Below, piece by piece: positions 9,221 to 17,984 of a stretch of 64,000 nucleotides of DNA. The position numbers and the translations under genes were made by a program. Within the stretch, counting starts at the first letter, position 1. Each line of letters begins with the position of its first letter. This stretch comes from Methylophaga pinxianii. Its GTDB lineage: Bacteria > Pseudomonadota > Gammaproteobacteria > Nitrosococcales > Methylophagaceae. The notes below the pieces were generated by a model, which saw only the letters and a program-made list of their open reading frames with translations, was not told where the DNA came from and searched no databases. The stretch is from contig NZ_JAJAEO010000184.1 of NCBI RefSeq assembly GCF_020447225.1, forward strand, positions 1 to 64,000. Direction: 5' to 3'.

Positions 9221-9683
9221 GCGGGTAAACAGGTGGCTGTAATGCAATAACCTCTTCAGTTAAATCGATATCATCTGATTCAGTCACCGCGACATCACGA
9301 ACGGAGATACCTGCATCAATCACACTCTGAGGATCGCCGGTAATCAATGGGTGCCATTCGGGTAAAGGCTCACCTTCCGCCAATAATCGATAGGCGCAGG
9401 TGTCAGGCAGCCAGTCAAAGAAATGTGCCTGCTCGACGCTGAGCTGAATACAGTCTGGCACGGTCTTCTGGCGATTAGCATAATCCTTACAGCGACAAGT
9501 TGAAATATCCAGTAACTCGCAAGCCACACGGGTGTAATACATCCGTCCGTCGGCATCGTCTTCGAGTTTGTGCAGGCAACACCGCCCACAGCCGTCACAA
9601 AGGCTTTCCCATTCGGTATGTGTCATCTGTCCCAGTCGTTTATGTTTCCAGAACTCGGTAGATGTTTTATGCTGGTCAGTCAT
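9210..9683 (-). CDS. ycgN: YcgN/UPF0260 cysteine-cluster protein
   Basis: A 157-residue member of the YkgJ/YcgN zinc- or iron-chelating cysteine-cluster group, of unknown function. [15 protein letters not shown] near residues 27-41 and [15 protein letters not shown] near 54-68 hold the cysteine cluster; [19 protein letters not shown] is strongly conserved with E. coli YcgN. I chose the ATG at 9683 because the family begins about ten residues before the aromatic FWKHK stretch; a longer reading exists. This ATG shares CATG (9681-9684) with the start codon of the divergent gene, which is unusual. Its end overlaps the HGG gene. Confidence 0.88.
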   Translation of the reverse strand: MTDQHKTSTEFWKHKRLGQMTHTEWESLCDGCGRCCLHKLEDDADGRMYYTRVACELLDISTCRCKDYANRQKTVPDCIQLSVEQAHFFDWLPDTCAYRLLAEGEPLPEWHPLITGDPQSVIDAGISVRDVAVTESDDIDLTEEVIALQPPVYPHDT

Positions 9684-10161
9684 GAATAAATCAGTCTTAT
9701 TGTCTTCGCTGCTCAGCACCCTGATACAGCAATTTAAACCGCAATCAGTATTGGTTGCGGGAGAGTCAGCCAAGCTGTGCCTGGAAGATTGCCAAGATAC
9801 CAGATCCCAGGCCCTGACGACACCATTTGAACAATCACAATTACAGCAAATTCAGAGCGTGGATCTGGCTGTTATCAGTGATTTGACAGAGACTTTACCG
9901 CTGCAAGCCGGACAACAATGGCTGGGCTATTTACGTAATCTTCATGCGCCACATATCATTCTGATCACAAATCCTGCGCAAGCACAGCAACAAGGTTGGC
10001 AATTTCGCGATTATTTAGCTATGGGATTACACCATATCGCGGGGACTAGTGATGGATTGCAGGTGTTCAGCTATGCTATTGAAAATTATCAGCCTAAACG
10101 TGACTGGCTCAATAGTCGCTTTTGGGCAAACCCTGAAAATTATGGCAAATATCGCTGGTAA
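9682..10161 (+). CDS. DUF6231-like conserved hypothetical protein
   Basis: A 159-residue soluble protein resembling a family of conserved hypotheticals in Pseudomonas and relatives (DUF6231). [20 protein letters not shown] near the start and then [13 protein letters not shown] and [14 protein letters not shown] give a Rossmann-like alternation of strands and helices, reminiscent of a degenerate methyltransferase fold but with no SAM motif. The end, [18 protein letters not shown], is aromatic and probably conserved. The ATG at 9682 overlaps the ycgN start on the other strand. It ends two bases before the PHO box of ppk1. Confidence 0.75.
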   Translation: MNKSVLLSSLLSTLIQQFKPQSVLVAGESAKLCLEDCQDTRSQALTTPFEQSQLQQIQSVDLAVISDLTETLPLQAGQQWLGYLRNLHAPHIILITNPAQAQQQGWQFRDYLAMGLHHIAGTSDGLQVFSYAIENYQPKRDWLNSRFWANPENYGKYRW

Positions 10162-10162
10162 G

Positions 10163-10196
10163 CTGTCATCAGATTGTCATCAAAGCGCTTTAGTTT
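10163..10196 (+). promoter_or_regulatory. PHO box and -10 element upstream of ppk1
   Basis: CTGTCAT-CAGA-TTGTCAT at 10163-10180 is two 7-bp repeats separated by 4 bp, the exact architecture of a PhoB-binding PHO box. It is followed, after the usual 10 bp, by TAGTTT at 10191-10196 as a possible -10. The arrangement parallels the E. coli phoA promoter. It implies induction of ppk1 and the downstream parA-like gene under phosphate limitation by PhoB. The phoBR genes are not in this window. Confidence 0.82.
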
Positions 10197-10293
10197 GCTG
10201 AGAGAATTATGCTTTTATCCAGATAACACGCATACATCGTCCACTACTACGCACAAGCTTAATGTTCATTAACCTTAAATTTAAGCCTTCATA

Positions 10294-12384
10294 ATGGAAA
10301 ACATGGAAACACAAATTGATCTGAATAGCTCCGAGCTTTACCTGAATCGTGAGCTGAGTTTGCTGGAGTTCAATTGGCGGGTGTTACAACAGGCTCTGGA
10401 TCCCAGCGTACCGTTACTTGAAAGATTAAATTATCTATGTATTTCCAGTACCAATCTGGATGAATTTTTTGAAGTTCGAGTGGCTGGCCTTATCCAGCAA
10501 ATCGAAATTGGTGATCCTTATCTGGAAGCTGACCAAATCAGTGCTCAGGAAGCATTAAGGTTAATCAGTATTCGTGCTCACGAATTGGTTGATGAGCAAT
10601 ACAGCGTGCTCAATAACGAACTCTTGCCCTTACTGGAACAGGAAGGTATCAAGGTCTTACCCAGACCGATGTGGACCGCTGAACACAGTAGCTGGTTGGA
10701 GCAATATTTTCGTGATGAAATTCAGCCTATCCTCAGTCCGATAGGTCTGGACTCATCTCATCCTTTCCCAAGATTATTGAACAAGAGTTTAAATTTCATT
10801 GTATCAATGGATGGTAAAGATGCTTTTGGCCGCAATATTGGTTTTGCAATATTGCAGGCACCGCGAGCGTTACCACGGGTTATCCAGTTACCTGCGGAAT
10901 TATGTGAACCGGGGCAATATCACTTTGTATTTTTATCATCGATTATCCATGCGTTTGCTGATGATTTGTTTTTCGGCATGAAAATTAAAGGCTGTTATCA
11001 ATTCCGGGTAACCCGGAACAGCGATCTTGCCATTGATACCGAAGAGACCAGTGACTTGCTGGCGACTATTGCTGATGAATTAACGCACCGAAACTATGGC
11101 GATGAAGTTCGCTTGGAAATTGCCCATAACTGCCCCGAAGAAATGGTTAATTTCTTGCGTGATCAATGTGCAATGCAACAGGAAAATGTTTATCTGGTAA
11201 ATGGGCCAGTGAACTTGAGTCGTTTGCAAACCTTGCATTCGATGGTGGAACGATCTGATCTGAAATTTAAACCGTTTACTCAGGGACGGCCCAATGGCTT
11301 AACCTCAGATGCAGATATCTTTGGCCTGTTAAAGCAAAAAGATGTATTGCTGCATCATCCTTATCAGTCGTTCACTCCGGTTATCGATCTGATCAAACAA
11401 GCGGCTGCAGATTCAAGTGTATTGGCTATTAAACAAACCTTGTATCGAACTGGAGCTATTTCACCGATCGTTGATGCGCTGGTTGCTGCGGCACACGCCG
11501 GTAAAGAAGTTACGGTGGTGATTGAACTGCGGGCACGTTTTGACGAAGAAGCCAACGTCGCGTTGGCATCCAAACTGCAACAGGCAGGAGCCCATGTTGT
11601 ATATGGGATTGTGGGCTATAAAACCCATGCCAAGATGTTGCTGATTTTACGTCGCGAAAACAATAAATTACGCCGTTATGTTCACCTTGGAACCGGTAAC
11701 TATCATCGAAACACTTCGCGTATTTATACCGACTATGGCCTGCTGACCTCGGATAAACAGATTGGTGAAGATGTAAATAATCTGTTTATTCAGTTAACCA
11801 GCCTTGGCAAAATCCCCAAAATGCATAAATTAATGCATGCTCCATTCAATTTGCATCAGGGGTTACTTGATAAGATTGATCGCGAAATTGCGCATGCTGA
11901 AGCGGGTAAAAAAGCACATATCATTATTAAGGTTAATGCTGTTGTCGAACCGGAAATGATTCATGCCTTTTATCGTGCTTCTATCGCCGGCGTTAAAGTC
12001 GATTTAATCGTACGGGGTATTTGTACCTTAAAACCGGGCGTTGCCGGCGTCTCAGAAAACATTCAGGTACGTGGCATCATTGGTCGTTTTCTGGAACATA
12101 CCCGGGTATTTTATTTTGAAAATGGCGGCGAAATTGAAGTCTGGGCAGGTAGTGCCGATCTGATGAAACGTAACTTGTTACGCCGCGTTGAAACCTGTTT
12201 TCCTATTGAATCCAAACGATTGCAAAAACGTATTATCGAAGATCTGAATTTGTATCTGGCTGATAATACTCAGGCATGGATTTTGTCGGCTGATGGGCGC
12301 TATCAACGTGCAGCACGCAACGAAGGTGATGAAATGATCAGTGCCCAGAATACCCTTTTGGAACAATTAGCGAAAACCAGTTAG
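10294..12384 (+). CDS. ppk1: Polyphosphate kinase 1
   Basis: A 696-residue PPK1, which polymerises the gamma-phosphate of ATP into polyphosphate at the membrane. The N-terminal YLNRELSLLEFNWRVL, the phosphorylated histidine in VGYKTHAKM (H445) and the second active-site histidine in FLEHTR (H602) are present. The PLD-like C-terminal domains are complete (WAGSADLMKRNLLRRVE). Length fits E. coli Ppk (688). A downstream ATG at 10303 is an alternative start. A PHO box lies 114 bp upstream of the start. The next gene starts two bases after the stop codon and is probably translated from the same mRNA. No ppx is adjacent. Confidence 0.97.
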   Translation: MENMETQIDLNSSELYLNRELSLLEFNWRVLQQALDPSVPLLERLNYLCISSTNLDEFFEVRVAGLIQQIEIGDPYLEADQISAQEALRLISIRAHELVDEQYSVLNNELLPLLEQEGIKVLPRPMWTAEHSSWLEQYFRDEIQPILSPIGLDSSHPFPRLLNKSLNFIVSMDGKDAFGRNIGFAILQAPRALPRVIQLPAELCEPGQYHFVFLSSIIHAFADDLFFGMKIKGCYQFRVTRNSDLAIDTEETSDLLATIADELTHRNYGDEVRLEIAHNCPEEMVNFLRDQCAMQQENVYLVNGPVNLSRLQTLHSMVERSDLKFKPFTQGRPNGLTSDADIFGLLKQKDVLLHHPYQSFTPVIDLIKQAAADSSVLAIKQTLYRTGAISPIVDALVAAAHAGKEVTVVIELRARFDEEANVALASKLQQAGAHVVYGIVGYKTHAKMLLILRRENNKLRRYVHLGTGNYHRNTSRIYTDYGLLTSDKQIGEDVNNLFIQLTSLGKIPKMHKLMHAPFNLHQGLLDKIDREIAHAEAGKKAHIIIKVNAVVEPEMIHAFYRASIAGVKVDLIVRGICTLKPGVAGVSENIQVRGIIGRFLEHTRVFYFENGGEIEVWAGSADLMKRNLLRRVETCFPIESKRLQKRIIEDLNLYLADNTQAWILSADGRYQRAARNEGDEMISAQNTLLEQLAKTS

Positions 12385-12386
12385 TT

Positions 12387-13139
12387 ATGCAAATCATCGC
12401 CTTTTTTAACCTCAAAGGTGGCGTAGGTAAAACCACCTCTGCCGTGAATATTGCCTGGCAGGCTGCCAATCAGGGTATCCCTACCCTGTTATGGGATTTG
12501 GATCCGCAAGGTGCTGCCAGCTGGTTATTGCAGCGGAAAAGTAAACCCAAGGCGGAAGCCAGAAAATTATTATCGGGAAAAACGCCGATTGGTGAACTGG
12601 TCAAAAGCACTGACTACCCATCGTTGGATATTATTCCTGCTGATTTTTCATTTCGGCAGATGGATTTGGATCTGGCCAAGGCTGGTGATAACAAACAGCA
12701 ACTAGCGAAACTCCTAGCCCCGTTTGGCGAGCGTTATTCGTTAATTGTGTTGGATTGTCCGCCCAGTTTTTCTGAATTAACGGAACAAATGTTTGCTGCT
12801 GCTGATGCGATATATGTGCCGATTATTCCCAGTCACTTGTCGATGCGAACCTTCGAGCAAACACGTGATTTTTTTAAAGAAAACAATCTCAAACCAAAAC
12901 GACTACATGCTTTTTTCACCATGGCAGATCGTCGTCGCAGCCTGCATCGTGTGATGCTGGCTCACCCGCCGAAAATGTTAAAGCATGGATTACAGACTGC
13001 CATTCCTTATGCCGCTGTCGTCGAAAAAATGGGTGAGTTCAGAGCCCCTTTGGCTGCTTTTGCAGAAAATTCAATCGTCAATAAAGCTTACCAGTCATTA
13101 TGGGAAGAAATTAAACTCACACAGCATAAATCAAGCTGA
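12387..13139 (+). CDS. ParA/Soj-type ATPase, orphan
   Basis: A 250-residue deviant-Walker ATPase. KGGVGKTT at residues 10-17 has the signature lysine; LWDLDPQGAASWLL is the switch region and LDCPPSF near 121 is Walker B. Such proteins position chromosomes, plasmids or protein cargos by oscillating on the nucleoid. There is no parB and no parS-like repeat next to it, so it is an orphan. It starts two bases after ppk1, so it should be co-transcribed and PHO-controlled. It ends in a 9-bp tail-to-tail overlap with rlmKL. Cargo is unknown; a link to polyphosphate granules is speculation from the operon. Confidence 0.88.
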   Translation: MQIIAFFNLKGGVGKTTSAVNIAWQAANQGIPTLLWDLDPQGAASWLLQRKSKPKAEARKLLSGKTPIGELVKSTDYPSLDIIPADFSFRQMDLDLAKAGDNKQQLAKLLAPFGERYSLIVLDCPPSFSELTEQMFAAADAIYVPIIPSHLSMRTFEQTRDFFKENNLKPKRLHAFFTMADRRRSLHRVMLAHPPKMLKHGLQTAIPYAAVVEKMGEFRAPLAAFAENSIVNKAYQSLWEEIKLTQHKSS

Positions 13140-15359
13140 TTTTTGCATACGCCAGCAGTAATGTATTTTAGGATTACGTTCAAAATCAACGGGTAATGTC
13201 GCTTTACTGATATCTTTTATAGCAAGCTCTTTCAATGAATTCGGATCGAGTTTGAAATCACGTCGGTTGGTGGAAAAGAAAATTTCCCCGTCTGGATTAA
13301 GCATTGTAGCTACCTTGCGTAACATATCACTATAATCGCGCTGAATATCAAATACCCCATCCATTTTGTTGGAATTGGAAAAAGTCGGCGGATCGATAAA
13401 TATCAAATCGAAACGTAATTCCTGAGTTGCAGGTTCATTTAACCATGCCAATACATCGGCGCGGATGAATTGATGTTGTTCTCCTACAAAATTGTTCAGT
13501 TGCATGTTGTCTTTGGCCCAGCCGAGATAGGTGTTGGACATATCCACAGTGGTTGTTGATCGGGCCCCACCTGCTGCTGCATATACCGAGGCACTGCCGG
13601 TGTAGGCAAATAGATTCAGAAAAGCTTTACCTCTGCTGTTTTCTGCCAGCATCTGGCGAGTGATTCGATGATCCAGAAATAAGCCGGTATCCAGATAATC
13701 GGTCAGATTAATCCAAAACCGCAGATCATTTTCACGAACCTCAAACCGCTGACGTAAAGCGGCCTGTGATTCATATTGATTCGAACCACGTTGTTTCTGC
13801 CTTAGTTTCAATGCGACTTTATCCTGGCTTACGCCGAGTATTGCCGGAATAATTTGCATGACTTCGTCTAGCCGTTCGCTGGCTTTTAATGGGTCAATAT
13901 CGGCTGGTGGTGCGTATTCCTGCACATGCACGTAGTCACCATAAATATCAATCGCTACCGCGTAATCCGGTAGATCAGCATCATACACCCGGTAACAATC
14001 CAAATGATTTTTACGCGCCCACTTCGCTAAATGACGTACATTCTTTTTCAACCGATTGGCGAACATTTCGGCTTGTGGTGAGACGTATGGCACATCAGTT
14101 GAACTCTCTACAGGTTTAACTTTTGCTGTTTTATCCCAGGGAGAAGGTGAAGCGGACATTTCCTGCTGAACCGGTTTAGCATCACGACGCAGCGGTTTGG
14201 GCGCACGATATGACAGAACTTCACAAGGGATTGGGCCATTATCAAAAGGTTTGCTATCGAACATAGTCAGGCCGGTCAATTTACCCAGCTGAGCATTGTC
14301 AGTGATAATCGTGGTGCGCCATGCAGGTAAATGGTGATTCACCAAATCACCAAGAGCTTCGTAAACATTATGCAATGAATCGGCATCTCCAATACGCTGG
14401 CCGTACGGGGGATTGGATACTAACAATCCCACTTCGGGCAACGTTTGAGCGACTGTTCCCCAGTTCTGTAAATCACGATGAATCACCTGAATACGATCAC
14501 TGAGTCCTGCCGCTTCAATATTCATCTGTGCTGCTGTGACAGCAGATTTATCCTGATCTCCTCCCATAATCATCGGCAAGCGTGCCAGTCCGCTTAGACG
14601 TCTTCTTTCAGCATCAGCCTTTAATTGCTGCCAGGCAGCTTTATCATGCTGTTTCCAGTAAAGAAAACCAAAGTAATCTCGTTGCAACCCCGGGGCAATA
14701 TCTGCAGCCATCAGCGCCGCTTCAATCAGGAATGTGCCGCTGCCACACATGGGGTCCAGCAAAGCCCAGCCCTCACGTGCCAGTTTTGGCCATTCTGCTG
14801 AAAGTAATATGGCGGCAGCCAGATGTTCTTTTATGGGAGCATTAGTCTGGCTAACTCGATAGCCACGTTTATGTAAACTTTCGCCCGATAAATCAAGGCT
14901 GACAATTGCTTGATTATGTTTAAGATACACATTGACGCGTAGATCCGGCTGATGCAAATCCACGGATGGCCTTGTTCCAAAGAGATCGCGTAAGCGATCT
15001 ACGATGGCATCTTTTACTTTCTGCGCACCAAATTGGGTATGATGAATTTTGGATCGAAAACTATTGAAATCGATCGCCAATGTCGTGTCCTCAGCATCAA
15101 TATGTTCTTCCCAGGCTATTGCTTTAATGCCGTCATAGAGTTGATCCGTAGTTTCGGCAGTGAAATGGGAAATAGGCATCAGCACTCTAACGGCGACGCG
15201 AGACCATAAACACACTTGATAGGCGTCTTTAAGACTGCCGGTGAAGCGAATGCTACCCGCCTCTGTTTTGTATTGTTTGATACCGATTTGCCTGAGTTCG
15301 GTTTCGAGCAACGGCAACATGCCACGAGCTGCCGTGACGGTGAACTTATGTTTAGTCAT
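13131..15359 (-). CDS. rlmL: Bifunctional 23S rRNA m2G2445/m7G2069 methyltransferase RlmKL
   Basis: A 742-residue fusion that methylates 23S rRNA at G2445 (N2) and G2069 (N7). The N-terminal THUMP domain covers about residues 45-155. The first methyltransferase has LDPMCGSGTFLIEAA near 200 and the catalytic NPPY in VSNPPYGQR near 312. The second has FLDHRITRQ and LNLFAYTGSASVYAA, with IDPPTF as motif IV. It is slightly longer than E. coli YcbY/RlmL (702) through a linker around 395-430 rich in K, P and S. It is divergent from yhbY with only 49 bp between the starts. Confidence 0.95.
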   Translation of the reverse strand: MTKHKFTVTAARGMLPLLETELRQIGIKQYKTEAGSIRFTGSLKDAYQVCLWSRVAVRVLMPISHFTAETTDQLYDGIKAIAWEEHIDAEDTTLAIDFNSFRSKIHHTQFGAQKVKDAIVDRLRDLFGTRPSVDLHQPDLRVNVYLKHNQAIVSLDLSGESLHKRGYRVSQTNAPIKEHLAAAILLSAEWPKLAREGWALLDPMCGSGTFLIEAALMAADIAPGLQRDYFGFLYWKQHDKAAWQQLKADAERRRLSGLARLPMIMGGDQDKSAVTAAQMNIEAAGLSDRIQVIHRDLQNWGTVAQTLPEVGLLVSNPPYGQRIGDADSLHNVYEALGDLVNHHLPAWRTTIITDNAQLGKLTGLTMFDSKPFDNGPIPCEVLSYRAPKPLRRDAKPVQQEMSASPSPWDKTAKVKPVESSTDVPYVSPQAEMFANRLKKNVRHLAKWARKNHLDCYRVYDADLPDYAVAIDIYGDYVHVQEYAPPADIDPLKASERLDEVMQIIPAILGVSQDKVALKLRQKQRGSNQYESQAALRQRFEVRENDLRFWINLTDYLDTGLFLDHRITRQMLAENSRGKAFLNLFAYTGSASVYAAAGGARSTTTVDMSNTYLGWAKDNMQLNNFVGEQHQFIRADVLAWLNEPATQELRFDLIFIDPPTFSNSNKMDGVFDIQRDYSDMLRKVATMLNPDGEIFFSTNRRDFKLDPNSLKELAIKDISKATLPVDFERNPKIHYCWRMQKSA

Positions 15360-15372
15360 GAAACTATCCTGA

Positions 15373-15378
15373 TATAAT
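15373..15378 (+). promoter_or_regulatory. -10 element for yhbY
   Basis: A perfect TATAAT lies at 15373-15378, 30 bp before the yhbY ATG. The matching -35 would fall at about 15351-15356 (TTTAGT), inside the first codons of rlmKL, and is weak. The two divergent genes therefore seem to share a very short regulatory region. Confidence 0.5.
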
Positions 15379-15408
15379 CACGACATTTTAATACAGGTAG
15401 CCCTACTC

Positions 15409-15702
15409 ATGGCAGTCAATGATAAACAACGCCGATATCTGAAAGGATTGGCTCATCCCCTAAAACCCGTGGTAATGATTGGGAATGCGGGTCTTACTGA
15501 AGCTGTTCTGGCTGAAATCGAAAATGCATTGGCTTATCACGAACTGATTAAAGTTCGTGTCAGCGGTCAGGAAAGAGCCGATCGCAAACAAATGCTGGAT
15601 GATATTGCGGAAAAAACCGGCGCGGATTTAGTCATGATAATTGGTCATATTGGTGCTTTTTATCGTCCAGCAGAAAAACCAGCGATTCAACTGCCGCGTT
15701 AA
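15409..15702 (+). CDS. yhbY: YhbY family RNA-binding protein (CRM domain)
   Basis: A 97-residue CRM-domain protein associated with pre-50S ribosome assembly. RRYLKGLAHPLKPVVMIGNAGLTEAVLAEI at the start and the GADLVMIIGHIGAFYRP end match the E. coli YhbY pattern, including the GxxG loop. It lies head to head with rlmKL, also a ribosome-assembly factor, which fits a functional pairing. In E. coli yhbY is next to ftsJ instead; here the next gene is a nitroreductase. Confidence 0.95.
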   Translation: MAVNDKQRRYLKGLAHPLKPVVMIGNAGLTEAVLAEIENALAYHELIKVRVSGQERADRKQMLDDIAEKTGADLVMIIGHIGAFYRPAEKPAIQLPR

Positions 15703-15728
15703 TTATCCATCAAATACCAGGATTCACT

Positions 15729-16322
15729 GTGATTCAAAAACCAGCTGAAACTGAACAAAAACTCTCCAGCATTATTGCTGAGCGCTGGAGTGGTAAAGCC
15801 TATGATGCCTCGCAGGCGATTAGTGACGAGGTGATTACTGCACTTTGTGAGGCAGCATTATGGGCGCCCTCCTGTTATGGCGAAGCACCATGGCGTTATA
15901 TTCTTTGCAACAGATTTAAAGATGAAGCAACCTGGCATAAAACGCTGCAATGTCTCTCGCCAGGCAATCAGTCTTGGGCAATAAATGCGCCATTACTGAT
16001 TATCACGGCCTCCATGCCCCTTTTTACCCATAATGGCAATGAAAATCGCTGGAGTGGATATGACACCGGAGCTGCTAGTCTTAATTTGTGTTTACAAGCC
16101 ACTGCCCTGGGGTTGATGTCTCATCAAATGGGTGGCTTTGATACCGATAAGTTACGAGAAGTGTTGTCGATTCCAGCCAAGGTCAATCTCTGGTCAGTTA
16201 TTGCGGTTGGGTACCCTGCACCGCTTGATTCGTTGAGTGATGAAATGATAGAAAGGGAACTAAAAGCAAGGTCTCGCCGTCCTTTAACCGAACATTTTTT
16301 CGAAAATCGCTGGACAGACTAA
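15729..16322 (+). CDS. Nitroreductase family FMN oxidoreductase
   Basis: A 197-residue flavin oxidoreductase of the nitroreductase superfamily. IIAERWSGKAYD near residues 15-26 is the FMN phosphate-contact region (usually RRS...YD). ALCEAALWAPSCYGEAPWRYILC and DTGAASLNLCLQATALGLMSHQMGGFD are the family helices. The C-terminal VIAVGYPA is also typical. The start is GTG at 15729 behind AGGA. The natural substrate is unknown. It follows yhbY by 26 bp and may be co-transcribed. Confidence 0.88.
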   Translation: MIQKPAETEQKLSSIIAERWSGKAYDASQAISDEVITALCEAALWAPSCYGEAPWRYILCNRFKDEATWHKTLQCLSPGNQSWAINAPLLIITASMPLFTHNGNENRWSGYDTGAASLNLCLQATALGLMSHQMGGFDTDKLREVLSIPAKVNLWSVIAVGYPAPLDSLSDEMIERELKARSRRPLTEHFFENRWTD

Positions 16323-16352
16323 CGCAATATTAATGAAATTGAGGGAAGCAAA

Positions 16353-16817
16353 ATGAAATCAATGGTGATTATCACAGTCCTGAGTTTATTTAGTTCAGTG
16401 GCCCTTGCGTACGACAAGGTATATCTGAAAAGACTGCTGGAACAAAATCAATGTCATCATTGCAATTTGAGTGAAGCCCCACTTGAAAATCATAACCTCG
16501 AAGGAGCAGATATGAGTGAAGCCAACCTTCAAGGAATTATTCTGACCAATGCAAATGTGAAAGGCGCCTGGTTTACCCATTCCCGCATGCAAGGTGCACA
16601 GCTAGAAGGCGCCGATCTAAGTAATTCATTAATGGACTACACACAATTAATGGATGCCAACCTGAAAAATGCCAATCTGGATGGCGCGCATTTAATCTTT
16701 TCCGATATGTCAGGAGCTGATTTGACCGGCGCATCAATGAAAGGTGTGCACGATAGAGGTATTAAATTCTGTAATACCACCATGCCAGATGGCTCTGTTA
16801 ATAACGATGGTTGCTAG
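16353..16817 (+). CDS. Exported pentapeptide-repeat protein
   Basis: A 154-residue protein with a signal peptide (residues 1-19, ending VALA). It is followed by CHHC near residues 33-36 and about 18 pentapeptide repeats of the A(D/N)LXX type (EGADMSEANL, LEGADLSNSL, LKNANLDGAH, MSGADLTGAS), which form a right-handed quadrilateral beta-helix. The C-terminus has two more cysteines (KFCNTT, NNDGC), so disulfides or a metal site between the caps are possible. A GAGGGAAG ribosome-binding site precedes the ATG. Function is unknown; cytoplasmic relatives mimic DNA, but an exported one would not. Confidence 0.85.
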   Translation: MKSMVIITVLSLFSSVALAYDKVYLKRLLEQNQCHHCNLSEAPLENHNLEGADMSEANLQGIILTNANVKGAWFTHSRMQGAQLEGADLSNSLMDYTQLMDANLKNANLDGAHLIFSDMSGADLTGASMKGVHDRGIKFCNTTMPDGSVNNDGC

Positions 16818-16929
16818 AACCGGTTGATACTTCCCGACATTTAAAGAAAAATTCCCGGTAAATTAGCACTGACAATCAACTTAGTAATCGCTAGTATATG
16901 GCTGTCAAATCCAGCCCTAGGAACCTATT

Positions 16930-17907
16930 TTGTTGTTGAAAAAAATTGTCTATCTCTGTTTATTTTTTCCTGTAATATCCCACGCCGCTCCTGTCACCTT
17001 GATTCTTACCAATGGTGATCGCCTGCAAGGTGACTTATTACAGCGTGATCAAGAAACCCTTACCATTAAACATCAGTTACTTGGTGAAATGACGCTTAAC
17101 ACCAATACTGTTTCTGAGATAAAAACAGATTACGAGGCATTAGCTCAACAAACACCATCAGAAGAACAACCTGCCTCAGAACCAAGTGTAGAACCAGCAG
17201 AAGTGGCCGTGGCCGAACCGCGGGATGATGGTTTATTTGGAACCGGCTGGTTAACCGATTGGGAAAGACGTTTTGATTTGGGGTTGGCAGGCAGTCGCGG
17301 AAAATCTGTAAACAGCCAGGTTAATCTCGCCTTCAATGCCGATTTGGCAACTGAAGAAACCCGTATTAATAGCAGAACCGCTTATTATTATGCCAAGTCT
17401 GAAGAAGAAACCTCTGATAACAGCTTTTTCACTTCAATTAACCGTGACTGGTTACAACCAGCGACGCCCTGGTTTCGTTTTGCAGGAGGTCGTTTTGAAC
17501 TCGATCGATTTAAGGATTATGACTATCGTATCAATGCCAATGGCGGTTTTGGTTATGAATTTGCCAATACTGAAGAATGGTTATTTGTAGGTCGTTCGGG
17601 TGTCGGTTTTAATAAAACTTTTGGTGGTGAACGCCAGGAATTCACTCCTGAAGGCTTGTTAGGTCTTGAAACACGCTGGCGCATCAATGACGCGCAACGT
17701 GTTGCCTTAGCCAATACTTTCTATCCAAGTTTTGATTCATTTGATGCTTATCGGAATGTAACATCTTTTGATTGGATTCTTGATTTGGACGATCAGGCTG
17801 GCGTGTCGTTGAAAGTCGGTATGACAAATGAATACGATACCGAAACAGAGGATGAGATCAGTAAGAACGATTTCAAATATACTCTATCGCTTTCATGGAG
17901 TCTTTAA
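16930..17907 (+). CDS. DUF481 family outer-membrane beta-barrel protein
   Basis: A 325-residue protein with a signal peptide (about 1-20, ISHAA), a small domain (TLILTNGDRLQGDLLQRDQE) typical of DUF481 N-termini, an E/P-rich linker (57-90) and a C-terminal barrel of alternating aromatic strands ending TLSLSWSL, with aromatic residues near the end as in porins. The family is known from YdiY-like salt-induced outer-membrane proteins. Three TTG codons stand in a row at 16930-16938; AGGA at 16919-16922 is 7 bp from the first, so I chose it. No ATG is available nearby. It is alone between the pentapeptide gene and hrpA. Confidence 0.88.
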   Translation: MLLKKIVYLCLFFPVISHAAPVTLILTNGDRLQGDLLQRDQETLTIKHQLLGEMTLNTNTVSEIKTDYEALAQQTPSEEQPASEPSVEPAEVAVAEPRDDGLFGTGWLTDWERRFDLGLAGSRGKSVNSQVNLAFNADLATEETRINSRTAYYYAKSEEETSDNSFFTSINRDWLQPATPWFRFAGGRFELDRFKDYDYRINANGGFGYEFANTEEWLFVGRSGVGFNKTFGGERQEFTPEGLLGLETRWRINDAQRVALANTFYPSFDSFDAYRNVTSFDWILDLDDQAGVSLKVGMTNEYDTETEDEISKNDFKYTLSLSWSL

Positions 17908-17984
17908 GGTCTATCAAGTAGTCTGCTTTGATGATAAACCGGCCATAAAGGCTATTGTAAAGTGTACGAGTAAATTGAAAATCA

